Origin: Pseudomonadales bacterium
Lineage (GTDB): Bacteria > Pseudomonadota > Gammaproteobacteria > Pseudomonadales > DT-91
Assembly (NCBI GenBank): GCA_013215025.1
Contig: JABSRR010000019.1
Coordinates: 3,820-19,194, forward strand
Direction: 5' to 3'
Length of the DNA stretch: 15,375 nucleotides
Shown here one piece after another: positions 7,777-15,048 of the stretch. Both the position numbers and the translations under genes were made by a program. The notes under the pieces were generated by a model. It did not search any database, was not told where the DNA came from, and worked only from the letters and a program-made list of their open reading frames with translations. The stretch's first letter is position 1, and every line of letters begins with the position of its first letter.

Positions 7777-7804
7777 GTTACACAGAATGACAGCTTATTA
7801 TACT
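7777..7804 (+). promoter_or_regulatory. Candidate promoter of the AraC-MATE unit
   Basis: A GTTACA at 7777-7782 and a TATACT at 7799-7804, 16 bases apart, make a plausible sigma70-type promoter. Initiation would fall near 7811, leaving a leader of about 27 bases before the regulator's ATG. It sits in the 182-base gap shared with the divergent hypothetical gene. Confidence 0.35.
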
Positions 7805-7837
7805 GAGATGCGGCGCAGAATTTGATAGTATAAAGCA

Positions 7838-8905
7838 ATGAAGCCTTCTGAAACCTCATCTACCTATGTGCCCAGCCGTTTTGCAAATTCTTTATTGCGA
7901 TTAGCGGAACAGCGTCAATTTGATATAAAGCAAATTCTGTTGAATGCCGGCTTAGATTTTAATCCCTTAGATGACAGTGCACCTGAGCATATTTCAGCGA
8001 TTCATTATTCCCGTATATACCAGCAAGTATTAACCCTGCTGCAAGACGACAGCTTTGGTATGCCACCCGGTAAAGGGATTAGTGCAGGTGCTTTTCGAAT
8101 GATGTGCTATGCCATTATTCATTGCGATACATTAAGCAAAAGCATTCATCGGCTGTGTGAATTTTTTGAGGTGTTTTATAGCAATGAGTTACGGCTAACA
8201 ATGTTCAAGCAGGGTGATATGATTCGTATTTCATACCCTGAATATAAACTCCCTGAACAAGAAAAATGGCAGGCGGGTGAGGCCTATGCCCTAGCTTTAT
8301 GGCATCGTTTCTTTAGCTGGTTGATAGCTATGCCCATTGAGCTGTCTGAAGTGCGCTTAATAACCCCATCGCCAAGCGATGGCGAAAAAGGTGTTAAACG
8401 TTATAAGCGTTTATTTGGCGTTAAGCCAAACTTCGCTTCAGCGCAAAACGGTTTTGTTTTTCACCGTCGCTTTTTAGAATTGCCTGTAGCGCAAAATGAA
8501 CAGAGCTTGCGCGACTTTTTGCGAACCGCGCCTTACCAAATGATGGTTGAGCCGCAGCAGGCCGATAACAGTGAGTTAGTGAGTAAAGTGAAGCGCGTGA
8601 TGGGTTATGATTTGTCGGCGGGTTTCCCGGCTTTCGAGACGGTCGCCGATAGTTTGAATATGTCGCCGCCAACCTTACGTAGGCATCTGCGCAAAGAGGG
8701 CGTCAGTTATCAGTCGCTAAAAGATCAGCTGCGCAGAGATGCAGCCATCGCTTATTTATCACGCCCTGAACTCAGTGTATCGGCAGTTTCGGCGTTGATG
8801 GGTTTTACCGACCCTTCAGCGTTTCATCGTTCGTTTAAAAAGTGGACTGGCGTTACGCCAGGACAATATCGCTTACGGGAATTTTCTATCGAGCGAGACG
8901 ATTAG
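7838..8905 (+). CDS. AraC family transcriptional regulator (OruR-type, arabinose-binding-like N-domain)
   Basis: This 355-residue cytoplasmic regulator has a long N-terminal ligand-sensing domain (about 15-215) of the type found in OruR and ArgR-like AraC proteins, then a C-terminal double helix-turn-helix (about 250-346). The first recognition helix lies in MSPPTLRRHLRKEG (275-288). The second HTH is in the family signature region SVSAVSALMGFTDPSAFHRSF (about 313-333), closing with KKWTGVTPGQYR (334-345). The effector is unknown; relatives respond to small metabolites such as amino acids or fatty-acid-derived compounds. The ATG has no strong ribosome site but gives the expected N-terminal length. 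The MATE exporter starts four bases after its stop, so the regulator probably controls, and is co-transcribed with, that transporter. The downstream beta-oxidation operon is another possible target, by inference only. Confidence 0.92.
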   Translation: MKPSETSSTYVPSRFANSLLRLAEQRQFDIKQILLNAGLDFNPLDDSAPEHISAIHYSRIYQQVLTLLQDDSFGMPPGKGISAGAFRMMCYAIIHCDTLSKSIHRLCEFFEVFYSNELRLTMFKQGDMIRISYPEYKLPEQEKWQAGEAYALALWHRFFSWLIAMPIELSEVRLITPSPSDGEKGVKRYKRLFGVKPNFASAQNGFVFHRRFLELPVAQNEQSLRDFLRTAPYQMMVEPQQADNSELVSKVKRVMGYDLSAGFPAFETVADSLNMSPPTLRRHLRKEGVSYQSLKDQLRRDAAIAYLSRPELSVSAVSALMGFTDPSAFHRSFKKWTGVTPGQYRLREFSIERDD

Positions 8906-8909
8906 CAAG

Positions 8910-10277
8910 GTGCGCAGTAAATTTACAGAGGGCTCGGTAACGCGACACTTGCTGATTATGATGTTTGCGTCGTGGATAGCGTTAGCTTCTAATATGTTGT
9001 TGTCGCTTGCCGACATGTATTTTTTAAGCCGGCTGAACGATATCGATGTGCTCGCTGCGATTGGTTTTTCAAGCTCTGTTATCATGTTTCCCAATGCCAT
9101 TGGCATTGGCTTCTCGATCGCTATTTCTGTCTTAGTAAGCCAAGCGTTAAGTCGCAGTGGAAAAGACGCTGCGTCCCAACTTTTCTCTGCGATAGCTTTT
9201 CAAGCGCTGTGCTTGTCTATTGTGCTGGTAGCGCTGTTGATTTTTTTAATGCCATCTATATTGGCGCAATTGGGTGCAGAGGGCAGGGTGTATAACTTAG
9301 CCTACAGTTATTTATGGTTGGTATTACTTTCATCGCCGTTATCGGTGTTGTTGATTGCCTTTGCCTCAGGGCTTCGTGCCTTTGCTTTGGCTAAGCTATC
9401 CATGTGGGTGCCATTAATTGCCTCTGTTGTTAACATCATATTAGACCCTATATTCATTGAGGTTTTAGGCTTTGGAATTGTAGGCGCTGCCTGGGCAACG
9501 ATTATTGCAAGGGTGGTGGCAGCTGTGGTTGGTATTTGGCTATTACATGTTAGGCTAGATTTTCTCAGACTGGTGCCTATTTCTTTTTTAAAACAGTGTT
9601 TTAGCAAGGTCAGGTCAATTGCAGCGCCTGCGGTAATTTCTAATCTATTTACCCCGTTGGGCAGTTTGATTGTGGTGTCAGTGGTCTCAGATTTTGGCGA
9701 TCAAGCCATGGCTGGGCTTGCGGTGGTGGGAAGTTTAACGCCGATATTATTTTCGGTATTTTTCTCATTGACCGGCGCGGCTGGCCCCATGGTTGGTCAA
9801 AATTGTGGTGCTGACTTACCGCATAGGGTAGCCGCGATTTATCGACAGGGTTTGATGATATTGTCGGCTTATACATCTATTGTATGGCTGTTTTTTATGC
9901 TTGCTTACCCGTTTATCATAAGCCTCTTCAATGTTTCCGGTTTAGCGTCAGAATTGATTTGGTTATATTGTTTTATACAGGTGCCGCTTTCGGTGGGTTT
10001 GGGCTTTTTAGCTTTGTCGAATGGGATATTTAATAATCTGTCCAAGCCAAGGTGGTCAATGTGGTTAAATGCGAGCCGTTCAACTTTGGCCACGTTTATT
10101 TTTTGTCATCTCGGGGCAATTTACTTTGACGTTTATGGCGCAGTAATGGCCAGCACCCTAACGTTTGTAATGTATGGTTTATTGGCCATTATTATGGCGC
10201 AAAAACTATTTAAGCAAACCTACCCTGACTATTCATTATTCTCTGCCTCAAAATTAACAAACAAGGCTGAGGATTAA
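8910..10277 (+). CDS. MATE family multidrug/organic-compound exporter
   Basis: This 455-residue inner-membrane protein is a cation-coupled (Na+ or H+) antiporter of the MATE family, with about twelve hydrophobic segments in two six-helix halves (about 10-210 and 235-440). It opens with KFTEGSVTRHLL, the usual MATE N-terminal motif, and shows the expected IGFSSSVIMFPNAIGIGFSI and ALASGLRAFA-type segments (here FASGLRAFA, about 151-159). The second half has the GAAGPMVGQNCGA loop, typical of the family. Substrate cannot be told; family members export cationic drugs, dyes or natural metabolites. The start is GTG at 8910, four bases after the AraC stop; the AAGG just ahead of it is too close for a normal ribosome site, so translational coupling is likely. 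Length and topology show no truncation. Confidence 0.93.
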   Translation: MRSKFTEGSVTRHLLIMMFASWIALASNMLLSLADMYFLSRLNDIDVLAAIGFSSSVIMFPNAIGIGFSIAISVLVSQALSRSGKDAASQLFSAIAFQALCLSIVLVALLIFLMPSILAQLGAEGRVYNLAYSYLWLVLLSSPLSVLLIAFASGLRAFALAKLSMWVPLIASVVNIILDPIFIEVLGFGIVGAAWATIIARVVAAVVGIWLLHVRLDFLRLVPISFLKQCFSKVRSIAAPAVISNLFTPLGSLIVVSVVSDFGDQAMAGLAVVGSLTPILFSVFFSLTGAAGPMVGQNCGADLPHRVAAIYRQGLMILSAYTSIVWLFFMLAYPFIISLFNVSGLASELIWLYCFIQVPLSVGLGFLALSNGIFNNLSKPRWSMWLNASRSTLATFIFCHLGAIYFDVYGAVMASTLTFVMYGLLAIIMAQKLFKQTYPDYSLFSASKLTNKAED

Positions 10278-10344
10278 ATGCAATTGTGAGCCGTCGCGAA
10301 ACTTATTATATATCTTCCATGCCGCATTCCTTGCTTTTCTACTT

Positions 10345-10368
10345 GCCGTTAAACTGATTTAACATGGC
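10345..10368 (+). terminator. Weak dyad, possible terminator after the MATE gene
   Basis: GTTAAA (10348-10353) and TTTAAC (10358-10363) form a six-pair stem with a CTGA loop. The flanking GCC/GGC could extend it across a two-base bulge. It is followed by ctttcttgctt, which is pyrimidine-rich but not a clean T tract. It lies 70 bases after the MATE stop. The call is tentative. Confidence 0.25.
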
Positions 10369-10528
10369 CTTTCTTGCTTAGATTATGGCCGCTTTATGCC
10401 TTGTGTTTTAGGCTGTTTTCTGTAAGCTTCATGCTCCTCAAATTTTGTGACGGATTTAGTGCTTTTTATGCCATTTAAACAGCGCATAGAGATTAAATTG
10501 CAATTAAATAGCCGCTATGTAGACCAAA

Positions 10529-10542
10529 TTTTGAGCTCAAAA
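10529..10542. promoter_or_regulatory. Perfect 14-base palindrome, candidate operator of the beta-oxidation operon
   Basis: TTTTGAGCTCAAAA is its own reverse complement and lies 34 bases before the thiolase start codon, within the likely promoter region. Its dyad length suits a homodimeric repressor such as a TetR- or GntR-type fatty acid regulator. It does not match the E. coli FadR site or the Pseudomonas PsrA site as I know them, so the binding protein cannot be named. The operator role is inference from symmetry and position. Confidence 0.35.
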
Positions 10543-10566
10543 ATTTAAGAATATTTAAACCAATGT

Positions 10567-10570
10567 AGGA
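10567..10570 (+). promoter_or_regulatory. Ribosome binding site deciding the thiolase start
   Basis: AGGA at 10567-10570 lies six bases before the ATG at 10577 but directly touches the in-frame ATG at 10571. Normal spacing therefore favours 10577, giving a protein that begins MSEAYIFDAIRTP, as thiolases of this group do. Confidence 0.65.
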
Positions 10571-10576
10571 ATGCAT

Positions 10577-11779
10577 ATGTCTGAAGCATATATTTTTGAT
10601 GCCATTCGTACCCCTCGCGGCAAAGGTAAGCCTGGTGGTGGTTTGTACGAAGTGAAGCCGATTGACCTAGTGGTTAATTTGCTAGATGCAATGAAAGAGC
10701 GTAATAACCTTGATACTGATCTTGTAGAAGACATGATCTTAGCCACAGGTGAACCTGTAAACGAGCAAGGTCAAAATATTGCCAAAACTGCCTTGGTTTA
10801 TGCTGACTGGTCAGACAATACCACAGGTGCGCAATTACACCGTTACTGTGCCGGTGGTCTTGAAGCATGTAATATCGCGGCGGCTAAAGTGAAAGCAGGT
10901 TTTGAAGACCTTGTGCTAGCTGGCGGTGTTGAATCTATGTCTCGCCTTGGCATCGGCGCAGGTGGTGCAGCTGCTGGTGATCCATGGGTTGCGATGGAAT
11001 CTTACGGTATTAACCAAGGTCTAGGTGCTGATTTAATCGCGACGTTAGACGGCTTCACCCGTGAAGATTGTGATAATTATGCGGCTATGTCTCAGCAACG
11101 TGCATCTGAAGCACATGCTAATGGCTACTTCAAAAATTCCATCATTCCAGTGAAAGATCAGAATGGTGTGGTGGTTTCAGATAAGGATGAGCTTGTTCGC
11201 CCAGGCACAACCGCTGAAAAACTCGGTGGCTTGAATCCATCTTTCCAAATGTTTAACGACTTTGGTCACGGCGAGTTCCTTAAGTTTAAATACCCACAAG
11301 TTGAAAATGTAAATTGTGTGCACACCCCTGGTAATTCATCAGGTGTTGTCGATGGTGCGTCACTTGTACTTATCGGTAATGAAGAAGGCGGCAAGAAAGC
11401 AGGCCTTAAGCCACGTGCAAAAATCGTGACCACGGCACTTGTGGGAACAGAACCTACGATTATGTTGACGGGTCCTGCGCCTGCTACGCAAAAAGCTTTA
11501 GATAAAGCAGGCTTGACCGTTGATGATATCGATCTGTTTGAATTAAACGAAGCATTCGCATCGGTGGTATTACGTTTCCAAAAAATCTTGGGCGTGCCTG
11601 ATGAGAAAATCAACGTCAACGGCGGTGCCATTGCCATGGGTCACCCCATCGGAGCAACCGGTGCCATGATTTTAGGTACCTTGGTTGATGAGCTTGAGCG
11701 TCGTGGTCTTAAGCGCGGTCTTGCAACGTTATGTGCCGGCGGTGGTATCGGTATCGCGACCATTGTTGAATTAGTTTAA
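10577..11779 (+). CDS. Thiolase (acetyl-CoA C-acyltransferase), FadA-like beta-oxidation subunit
   Basis: This 400-residue enzyme catalyses the last step of beta-oxidation, thiolytic cleavage of 3-ketoacyl-CoA to acetyl-CoA and a shortened acyl-CoA; the reverse condensation is also possible. The N-terminal half carries the nucleophile C91 in HRYCAGGLEA. The C-terminal half has NEAF (324-327), GGAIAMGHPIGATGA with catalytic H356, and CAGGGIG with C386, so the active site is complete. The residue after CA is glycine rather than the usual serine. It lacks the N-terminal extension of FadI and is closer to the general acetyl-CoA acetyltransferase group paired with a multifunctional FadB-like protein, as in mycobacteria. 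The partner gene follows after 26 bases with its own ribosome site. Codon use looks biased to GGT, CGT and GAA, suggesting high expression. Confidence 0.94.
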   Translation: MSEAYIFDAIRTPRGKGKPGGGLYEVKPIDLVVNLLDAMKERNNLDTDLVEDMILATGEPVNEQGQNIAKTALVYADWSDNTTGAQLHRYCAGGLEACNIAAAKVKAGFEDLVLAGGVESMSRLGIGAGGAAAGDPWVAMESYGINQGLGADLIATLDGFTREDCDNYAAMSQQRASEAHANGYFKNSIIPVKDQNGVVVSDKDELVRPGTTAEKLGGLNPSFQMFNDFGHGEFLKFKYPQVENVNCVHTPGNSSGVVDGASLVLIGNEEGGKKAGLKPRAKIVTTALVGTEPTIMLTGPAPATQKALDKAGLTVDDIDLFELNEAFASVVLRFQKILGVPDEKINVNGGAIAMGHPIGATGAMILGTLVDELERRGLKRGLATLCAGGGIGIATIVELV

Positions 11780-11790
11780 GCCGACAGAGA

Positions 11791-11796
11791 AGAGGA
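11791..11796 (+). promoter_or_regulatory. Ribosome binding site of the multifunctional protein
   Basis: AGAGGA lies nine bases before the ATG at 11806, within the 26-base gap after the thiolase stop. It supports both this start and independent translation of the second gene in a shared transcript. Confidence 0.6.
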
Positions 11797-11805
11797 TTTA
11801 AGAAA

Positions 11806-13971
11806 ATGGGTTATATCCGTTTAGAAAAAGACGCTGACGGCATTATCGATCTGATCATGGATCAGCCAGGCGAAAAAGTTAACCTTATGGGTGACGAGTT
11901 CATCGAAGCGATGAGCAAAGCCGTTGATGACATCGAAGCAATGAAAGATGACATCAAGGGTGTTTACGTAAAATCAGGCAAAGAAACCTTCTTTGGTGGT
12001 GGTGACTTAACCAAGCTACTTGAAATGCCAGTTGATATGGATGAGGCAGAAGCGACTCGCGTATTCAACGGTATCATGGATGCTAAAGCACCTTTGCGTA
12101 AGCTTGAGACTTTAGGTATTCCAGTGGCTGTTGGTATCAACGGCGAGTGTTTAGGTGGTGGTTATGAGATTTCGCTAGCTTGTCACTACCGTGTTGCTTT
12201 AGAAAATGCAGCGATGGGTTTACCAGAAGCACAACTTGGCTTAATGCCTGGTGCTGACGGTGTGGTGCGTATGGTGCGTAAGCATGGTTTGACCAATGCT
12301 GTCACTTTTGTATCACAAGGTAAGTCGTTCAAAGGTCAGAAAGCGATTGATAATGCCTATGCTGATGAATTAGCCACGGATGTTGCAGACCTAGAGAAGA
12401 AAGCCAAAGCTTGGATCCTGGCGAACCCAGAATCCGCGCAGCCTTGGGATAAGCCTGGCTATACCATTCCTGGTGGTGCAGCGAGCGACAAGGATATGGA
12501 TCAAGGCTTACAAGGCCTGCTATATTTTGGCCCGGTTAACGTGATGGTTAATACTTGGGGTAACTTCCCAGCGGCGAAAGCTATCTTTGCCTGTATCTCT
12601 GACGTGTCTCGCGTTGATTTTGCAACAGCGCAAAAAATTGAAGCGCGTTACTTCTTAAGCTTAATGCGCTCACCGGTTGCGAAGAATATGATTTCTACCT
12701 TCTTCTTCCAACTTCAAGCGCTAGAGAAAGGTGCCTCACGCCCTTCATTTGATGCAGTGCCTAAAACCGAGACCAAAAAGCTGGGTATCTTAGGCGCTGG
12801 CCAAATGGGTGCGGGTATCGCCTATGCGGCAGCTAAAGTAGGTATCGAGGTGGCACTTAAAGACATTAGTCTTGAAAATGCAGAGAAGGGTAAGGCTTAT
12901 GGTGCGGGTGTATGTGACAAGCTTATTGGCAAGGGCCGCATGGATGAAGCTGACAAAGAGCGTATTCTTAGCTTAATCAACCCAACCGAGTCTTACGACG
13001 ATTTAAGCGATTGCGATATTGTGATTGAAGCGGTATTTGAAGACCGTAAGATCAAAGCGGCCGTAACCAAAGATACCGAAGCGGTTTGCCAAGGTGTATT
13101 TGCGACCAATACTTCAAGCTTACCCATCACGGGACTTGCTGAGCCGTCAAGCCGCCCTGAGAACTTTATCGGCATGCACTTTTTCTCACCCGCTGAGAAA
13201 ATGCCATTAGTTGAAATCATCAAAGGCGAGAAAACCTCGGATGAAGCTTTGGCAAAAGCTTTCGACCTTGCGATTGCGCTTGGCAAAAAGCCTATTGTGG
13301 TTAACGATGGTGAAGGTTTCTTCACCACGCGTGTTATCGCGAAGACGGTTGAAGAAGGCGCAGCAATGGTGCTTGAGGGCATTAACCCGGTTATCATTGA
13401 AAACGCGGCTAAGCAAAACGGCTCACCCGTGGGCCCTTTAACGGCGATTGATGAAATTTCTCAGGCTACGGCTTACAAAAATGGCCAACAGCTAAAAGCC
13501 GATAAAGAAGCGCGTGGCGAAACGGTTGACGATAGCAACCCTGCTGCAACTTTAGTGGCTAAAATGGTTGAAGACTTTGGCCGTGAAGGTAAGGCACACG
13601 GTGCTGGTTACTATGAGTATCCAGAAGGTGGTAAAAAGTACATTTGGCCTGGCCTGAAAGAGCACTTTGCCCCGAATGGCTATAAAGAGATTCCATTTGA
13701 AGATGTGCAAGACCGTCTAACCTTCTCGCAAGCCTTAGAAGCTGTGCGAGCGATGGAAGATGGTGTGGTATTCAACCCAGCTGATGGAAACATTGGCTCT
13801 ATCATGGGTATTGGTTATCCTGCGCAAACGGGCGGGGTATTCCAACATATCAACTCCTACGGTGTGAAAGCATTCGCTGAGCGAGCGCAGTACCTAGCTG
13901 ATACCTATGGTGATGTGTTTGCGGTACCTCAGCTGCTAAAAGACAAAGCTGCTAACGGCGAGACGTTTTAA
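11806..13971 (+). CDS. FadB-like multifunctional enoyl-CoA hydratase / 3-hydroxyacyl-CoA dehydrogenase
   Basis: This 721-residue protein performs the hydratase and NAD-dependent dehydrogenase steps of beta-oxidation and probably forms a complex with the upstream thiolase. The N-terminal crotonase domain (about 1-190) has the oxyanion segment FFGGGDL and both catalytic glutamates, E121 in GGGYE and E141 in GLPE. The Rossmann domain begins at 325 with GILGAGQMGAGIA (GxGxxG at 330-335). The dehydrogenase dyad is H458 in GMHFFSP and E470, with S437 in TNTSSLP. Two C-terminal dehydrogenase repeats fill about 505-721; GEGFFTTR (503-510) replaces the PGFxxNR of E. coli FadB. That variant and the closing NIGSIMGIGYP / TGGVFQ segments resemble the mycobacterial trifunctional FadB type. 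E. coli FadB and FadJ (729 and 714 residues) are of similar length. A strong terminator follows. Confidence 0.95.
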   Translation: MGYIRLEKDADGIIDLIMDQPGEKVNLMGDEFIEAMSKAVDDIEAMKDDIKGVYVKSGKETFFGGGDLTKLLEMPVDMDEAEATRVFNGIMDAKAPLRKLETLGIPVAVGINGECLGGGYEISLACHYRVALENAAMGLPEAQLGLMPGADGVVRMVRKHGLTNAVTFVSQGKSFKGQKAIDNAYADELATDVADLEKKAKAWILANPESAQPWDKPGYTIPGGAASDKDMDQGLQGLLYFGPVNVMVNTWGNFPAAKAIFACISDVSRVDFATAQKIEARYFLSLMRSPVAKNMISTFFFQLQALEKGASRPSFDAVPKTETKKLGILGAGQMGAGIAYAAAKVGIEVALKDISLENAEKGKAYGAGVCDKLIGKGRMDEADKERILSLINPTESYDDLSDCDIVIEAVFEDRKIKAAVTKDTEAVCQGVFATNTSSLPITGLAEPSSRPENFIGMHFFSPAEKMPLVEIIKGEKTSDEALAKAFDLAIALGKKPIVVNDGEGFFTTRVIAKTVEEGAAMVLEGINPVIIENAAKQNGSPVGPLTAIDEISQATAYKNGQQLKADKEARGETVDDSNPAATLVAKMVEDFGREGKAHGAGYYEYPEGGKKYIWPGLKEHFAPNGYKEIPFEDVQDRLTFSQALEAVRAMEDGVVFNPADGNIGSIMGIGYPAQTGGVFQHINSYGVKAFAERAQYLADTYGDVFAVPQLLKDKAANGETF

Positions 13972-14031
13972 GCACGTTTAAATGCTTTAGGCGCTGATGT
14001 TTACTTTTTAAGTTGCATGGCGCCTTGATAG

Positions 14032-14056
14032 AGCCCGCATATTGCGGGCTTTTTTT
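14032..14056 (+). terminator. Rho-independent terminator of the beta-oxidation operon
   Basis: AGCCCGCA (14032-14039) and TGCGGGCT (14043-14050) form a perfect eight-pair GC-rich stem with a three-base loop, and a run of seven T follows (14050-14056). It lies 60 bases after the stop codon of the multifunctional gene and is the clearest terminator in the window. Confidence 0.92.
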
Positions 14057-14115
14057 GTGCTTGTGGTATCCTATCCAGCCACACAGCATTTTTATAGTCA
14101 GTGCTAGTATCGATA

Positions 14116-14145
14116 TTGTCAGCGCATACTGTAAATGACTGTAAA
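14116..14145 (+). promoter_or_regulatory. Candidate promoter of the YbfF-like hydrolase
   Basis: TTGTCA (14116-14121) and TGTAAA (14140-14145), 18 bases apart, could be -35 and -10 boxes, with initiation near 14152 and a leader of about 27 bases. The -10 lies within two ACTGTAAA direct repeats (14128-14135, 14138-14145) spaced one helical turn apart. Confidence 0.3.
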
Positions 14146-14178
14146 CCCTGCTTTTGAGATGAATATTCGAGACTACGT

Positions 14179-14991
14179 ATGCTGCATTACCAACTATTAC
14201 CTAGCGCATCACAATCATCTACCAGCTTGATTTTGATGCATGGCCTGTTTGGTGAATCAGGCAATTTAATGAATATCGCCAAGGCTCTGCATCAGCAGCT
14301 AGACATCAATGTGATTCTGGCTGATATGATAAACCACGGTGCATCACCTCATAGCTATCACATGTCTTATATTGCCATGGCTGAATCGGTTGAGGCCTTG
14401 ATCGACGATCTGCATTTAGAGCATGTCATTCTTTTGGGTCACAGTATGGGGGGTAAGGTGGCCATGCAAATGGCAGCAAGAGCTACCTTTGATTATCAGG
14501 GTTTGATTATTGCTGATATTGCCCCAGTTGATTACCCACCGCTGCATCTGCCGATTATAGAGGCGATGCAGCGAATCGAGCAGGCATTTTTAGTGGGTCA
14601 AATTCGTCAGCGTCGTGAGGCAGATGCCATGCTTGCTGAGGCGGTTGGCGAGCTAAGTTTGCGACAGTTTTTGCTCAAAAATTTAAAACGACAAGCAGAT
14701 CATCGATGGTCCTGGCAGTTTGGGCTGGCTGAGATTGCTGAATCCTATCCTGAGCTTGCGAAAGCGCCACAATTTGATGAAAGTCTTCATCAATGCTTTG
14801 CGGCGCCTACACTGGTCATAAAGGGTGAGAACTCTGACTATGTGCAAAAGGCTTCAACAGCAGCTTTCGAACAGCGTTTTAGTGATCTTCAGCTAAAAGT
14901 AATCAGTGACGCAGGGCATTGGTTGCATGCGGAAAAACCGCAGCTGTTTATTAATACGGTGCAGCGTTATCTGCAGTCATTGCTGCTTTAA
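14179..14991 (+). CDS. Alpha/beta hydrolase, YbfF-like esterase
   Basis: This 270-residue cytoplasmic hydrolase closely matches the plan of E. coli YbfF, an esterase acting on short acyl esters and acyl-CoA type substrates in vitro. Family landmarks are in order: LMHGLFG (19-25) at the oxyanion hole, D49 to NHG (52-54), nucleophile elbow GHSMGG with S89 (87-92), ADIAPVDY with D113 (112-119), and AGHWLHAEKP with catalytic H247 (245-254). S89 and D113 occupy the same residue numbers as in YbfF. The natural substrate is not known. The ATG is preceded by only a weak GAG; an ATG at 14159 is out of frame. It has its own likely promoter after the operon terminator, so it need not be part of beta-oxidation. 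It is convergent with the DAHP synthase gene, 57 bases apart. Confidence 0.92.
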   Translation: MLHYQLLPSASQSSTSLILMHGLFGESGNLMNIAKALHQQLDINVILADMINHGASPHSYHMSYIAMAESVEALIDDLHLEHVILLGHSMGGKVAMQMAARATFDYQGLIIADIAPVDYPPLHLPIIEAMQRIEQAFLVGQIRQRREADAMLAEAVGELSLRQFLLKNLKRQADHRWSWQFGLAEIAESYPELAKAPQFDESLHQCFAAPTLVIKGENSDYVQKASTAAFEQRFSDLQLKVISDAGHWLHAEKPQLFINTVQRYLQSLLL

Positions 14992-15048
14992 TGCGATGCT
15001 CCAGTCTTAGCGAGAGGAGCAGGCATGGCAAGAACAAATCAGCCGGCT

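Larger units (their letters stand above)
10278..10576 (+). other. Regulatory gap between the MATE gene and the beta-oxidation operon
   Basis: These 299 bases hold no credible gene; the only short frames lack ribosome sites. They contain a weak dyad near 10345-10368, a near-duplicate AT-rich motif (GATTAAATGCAATT at 10272-10285 and GATTAAATTGCAATT at 10491-10505), a small palindrome AATTGCAATT at 10496-10505, and the 14-base palindrome at 10529-10542. The promoter of the thiolase operon must lie here, but no hexamer pair stands out. The last 90 bases are strongly AT-rich. Confidence 0.6.

Noticed and set aside
11266..11637. Long open antisense frame within the thiolase gene.
   Set aside because: The sense strand encodes a complete thiolase with all catalytic motifs; the antisense frame is a by-product of biased codon use.
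12993..13397. Long open antisense frame within the FadB-like gene.
   Set aside because: It overlaps the conserved dehydrogenase domain on the other strand and its translation is low in complexity and unlike any known family.
14997..15020. TGCTCC / GGAGCA inverted repeat between the hydrolase and DAHP synthase genes.
   Set aside because: Twelve-base loop and no T tract on either side; not a convincing terminator.
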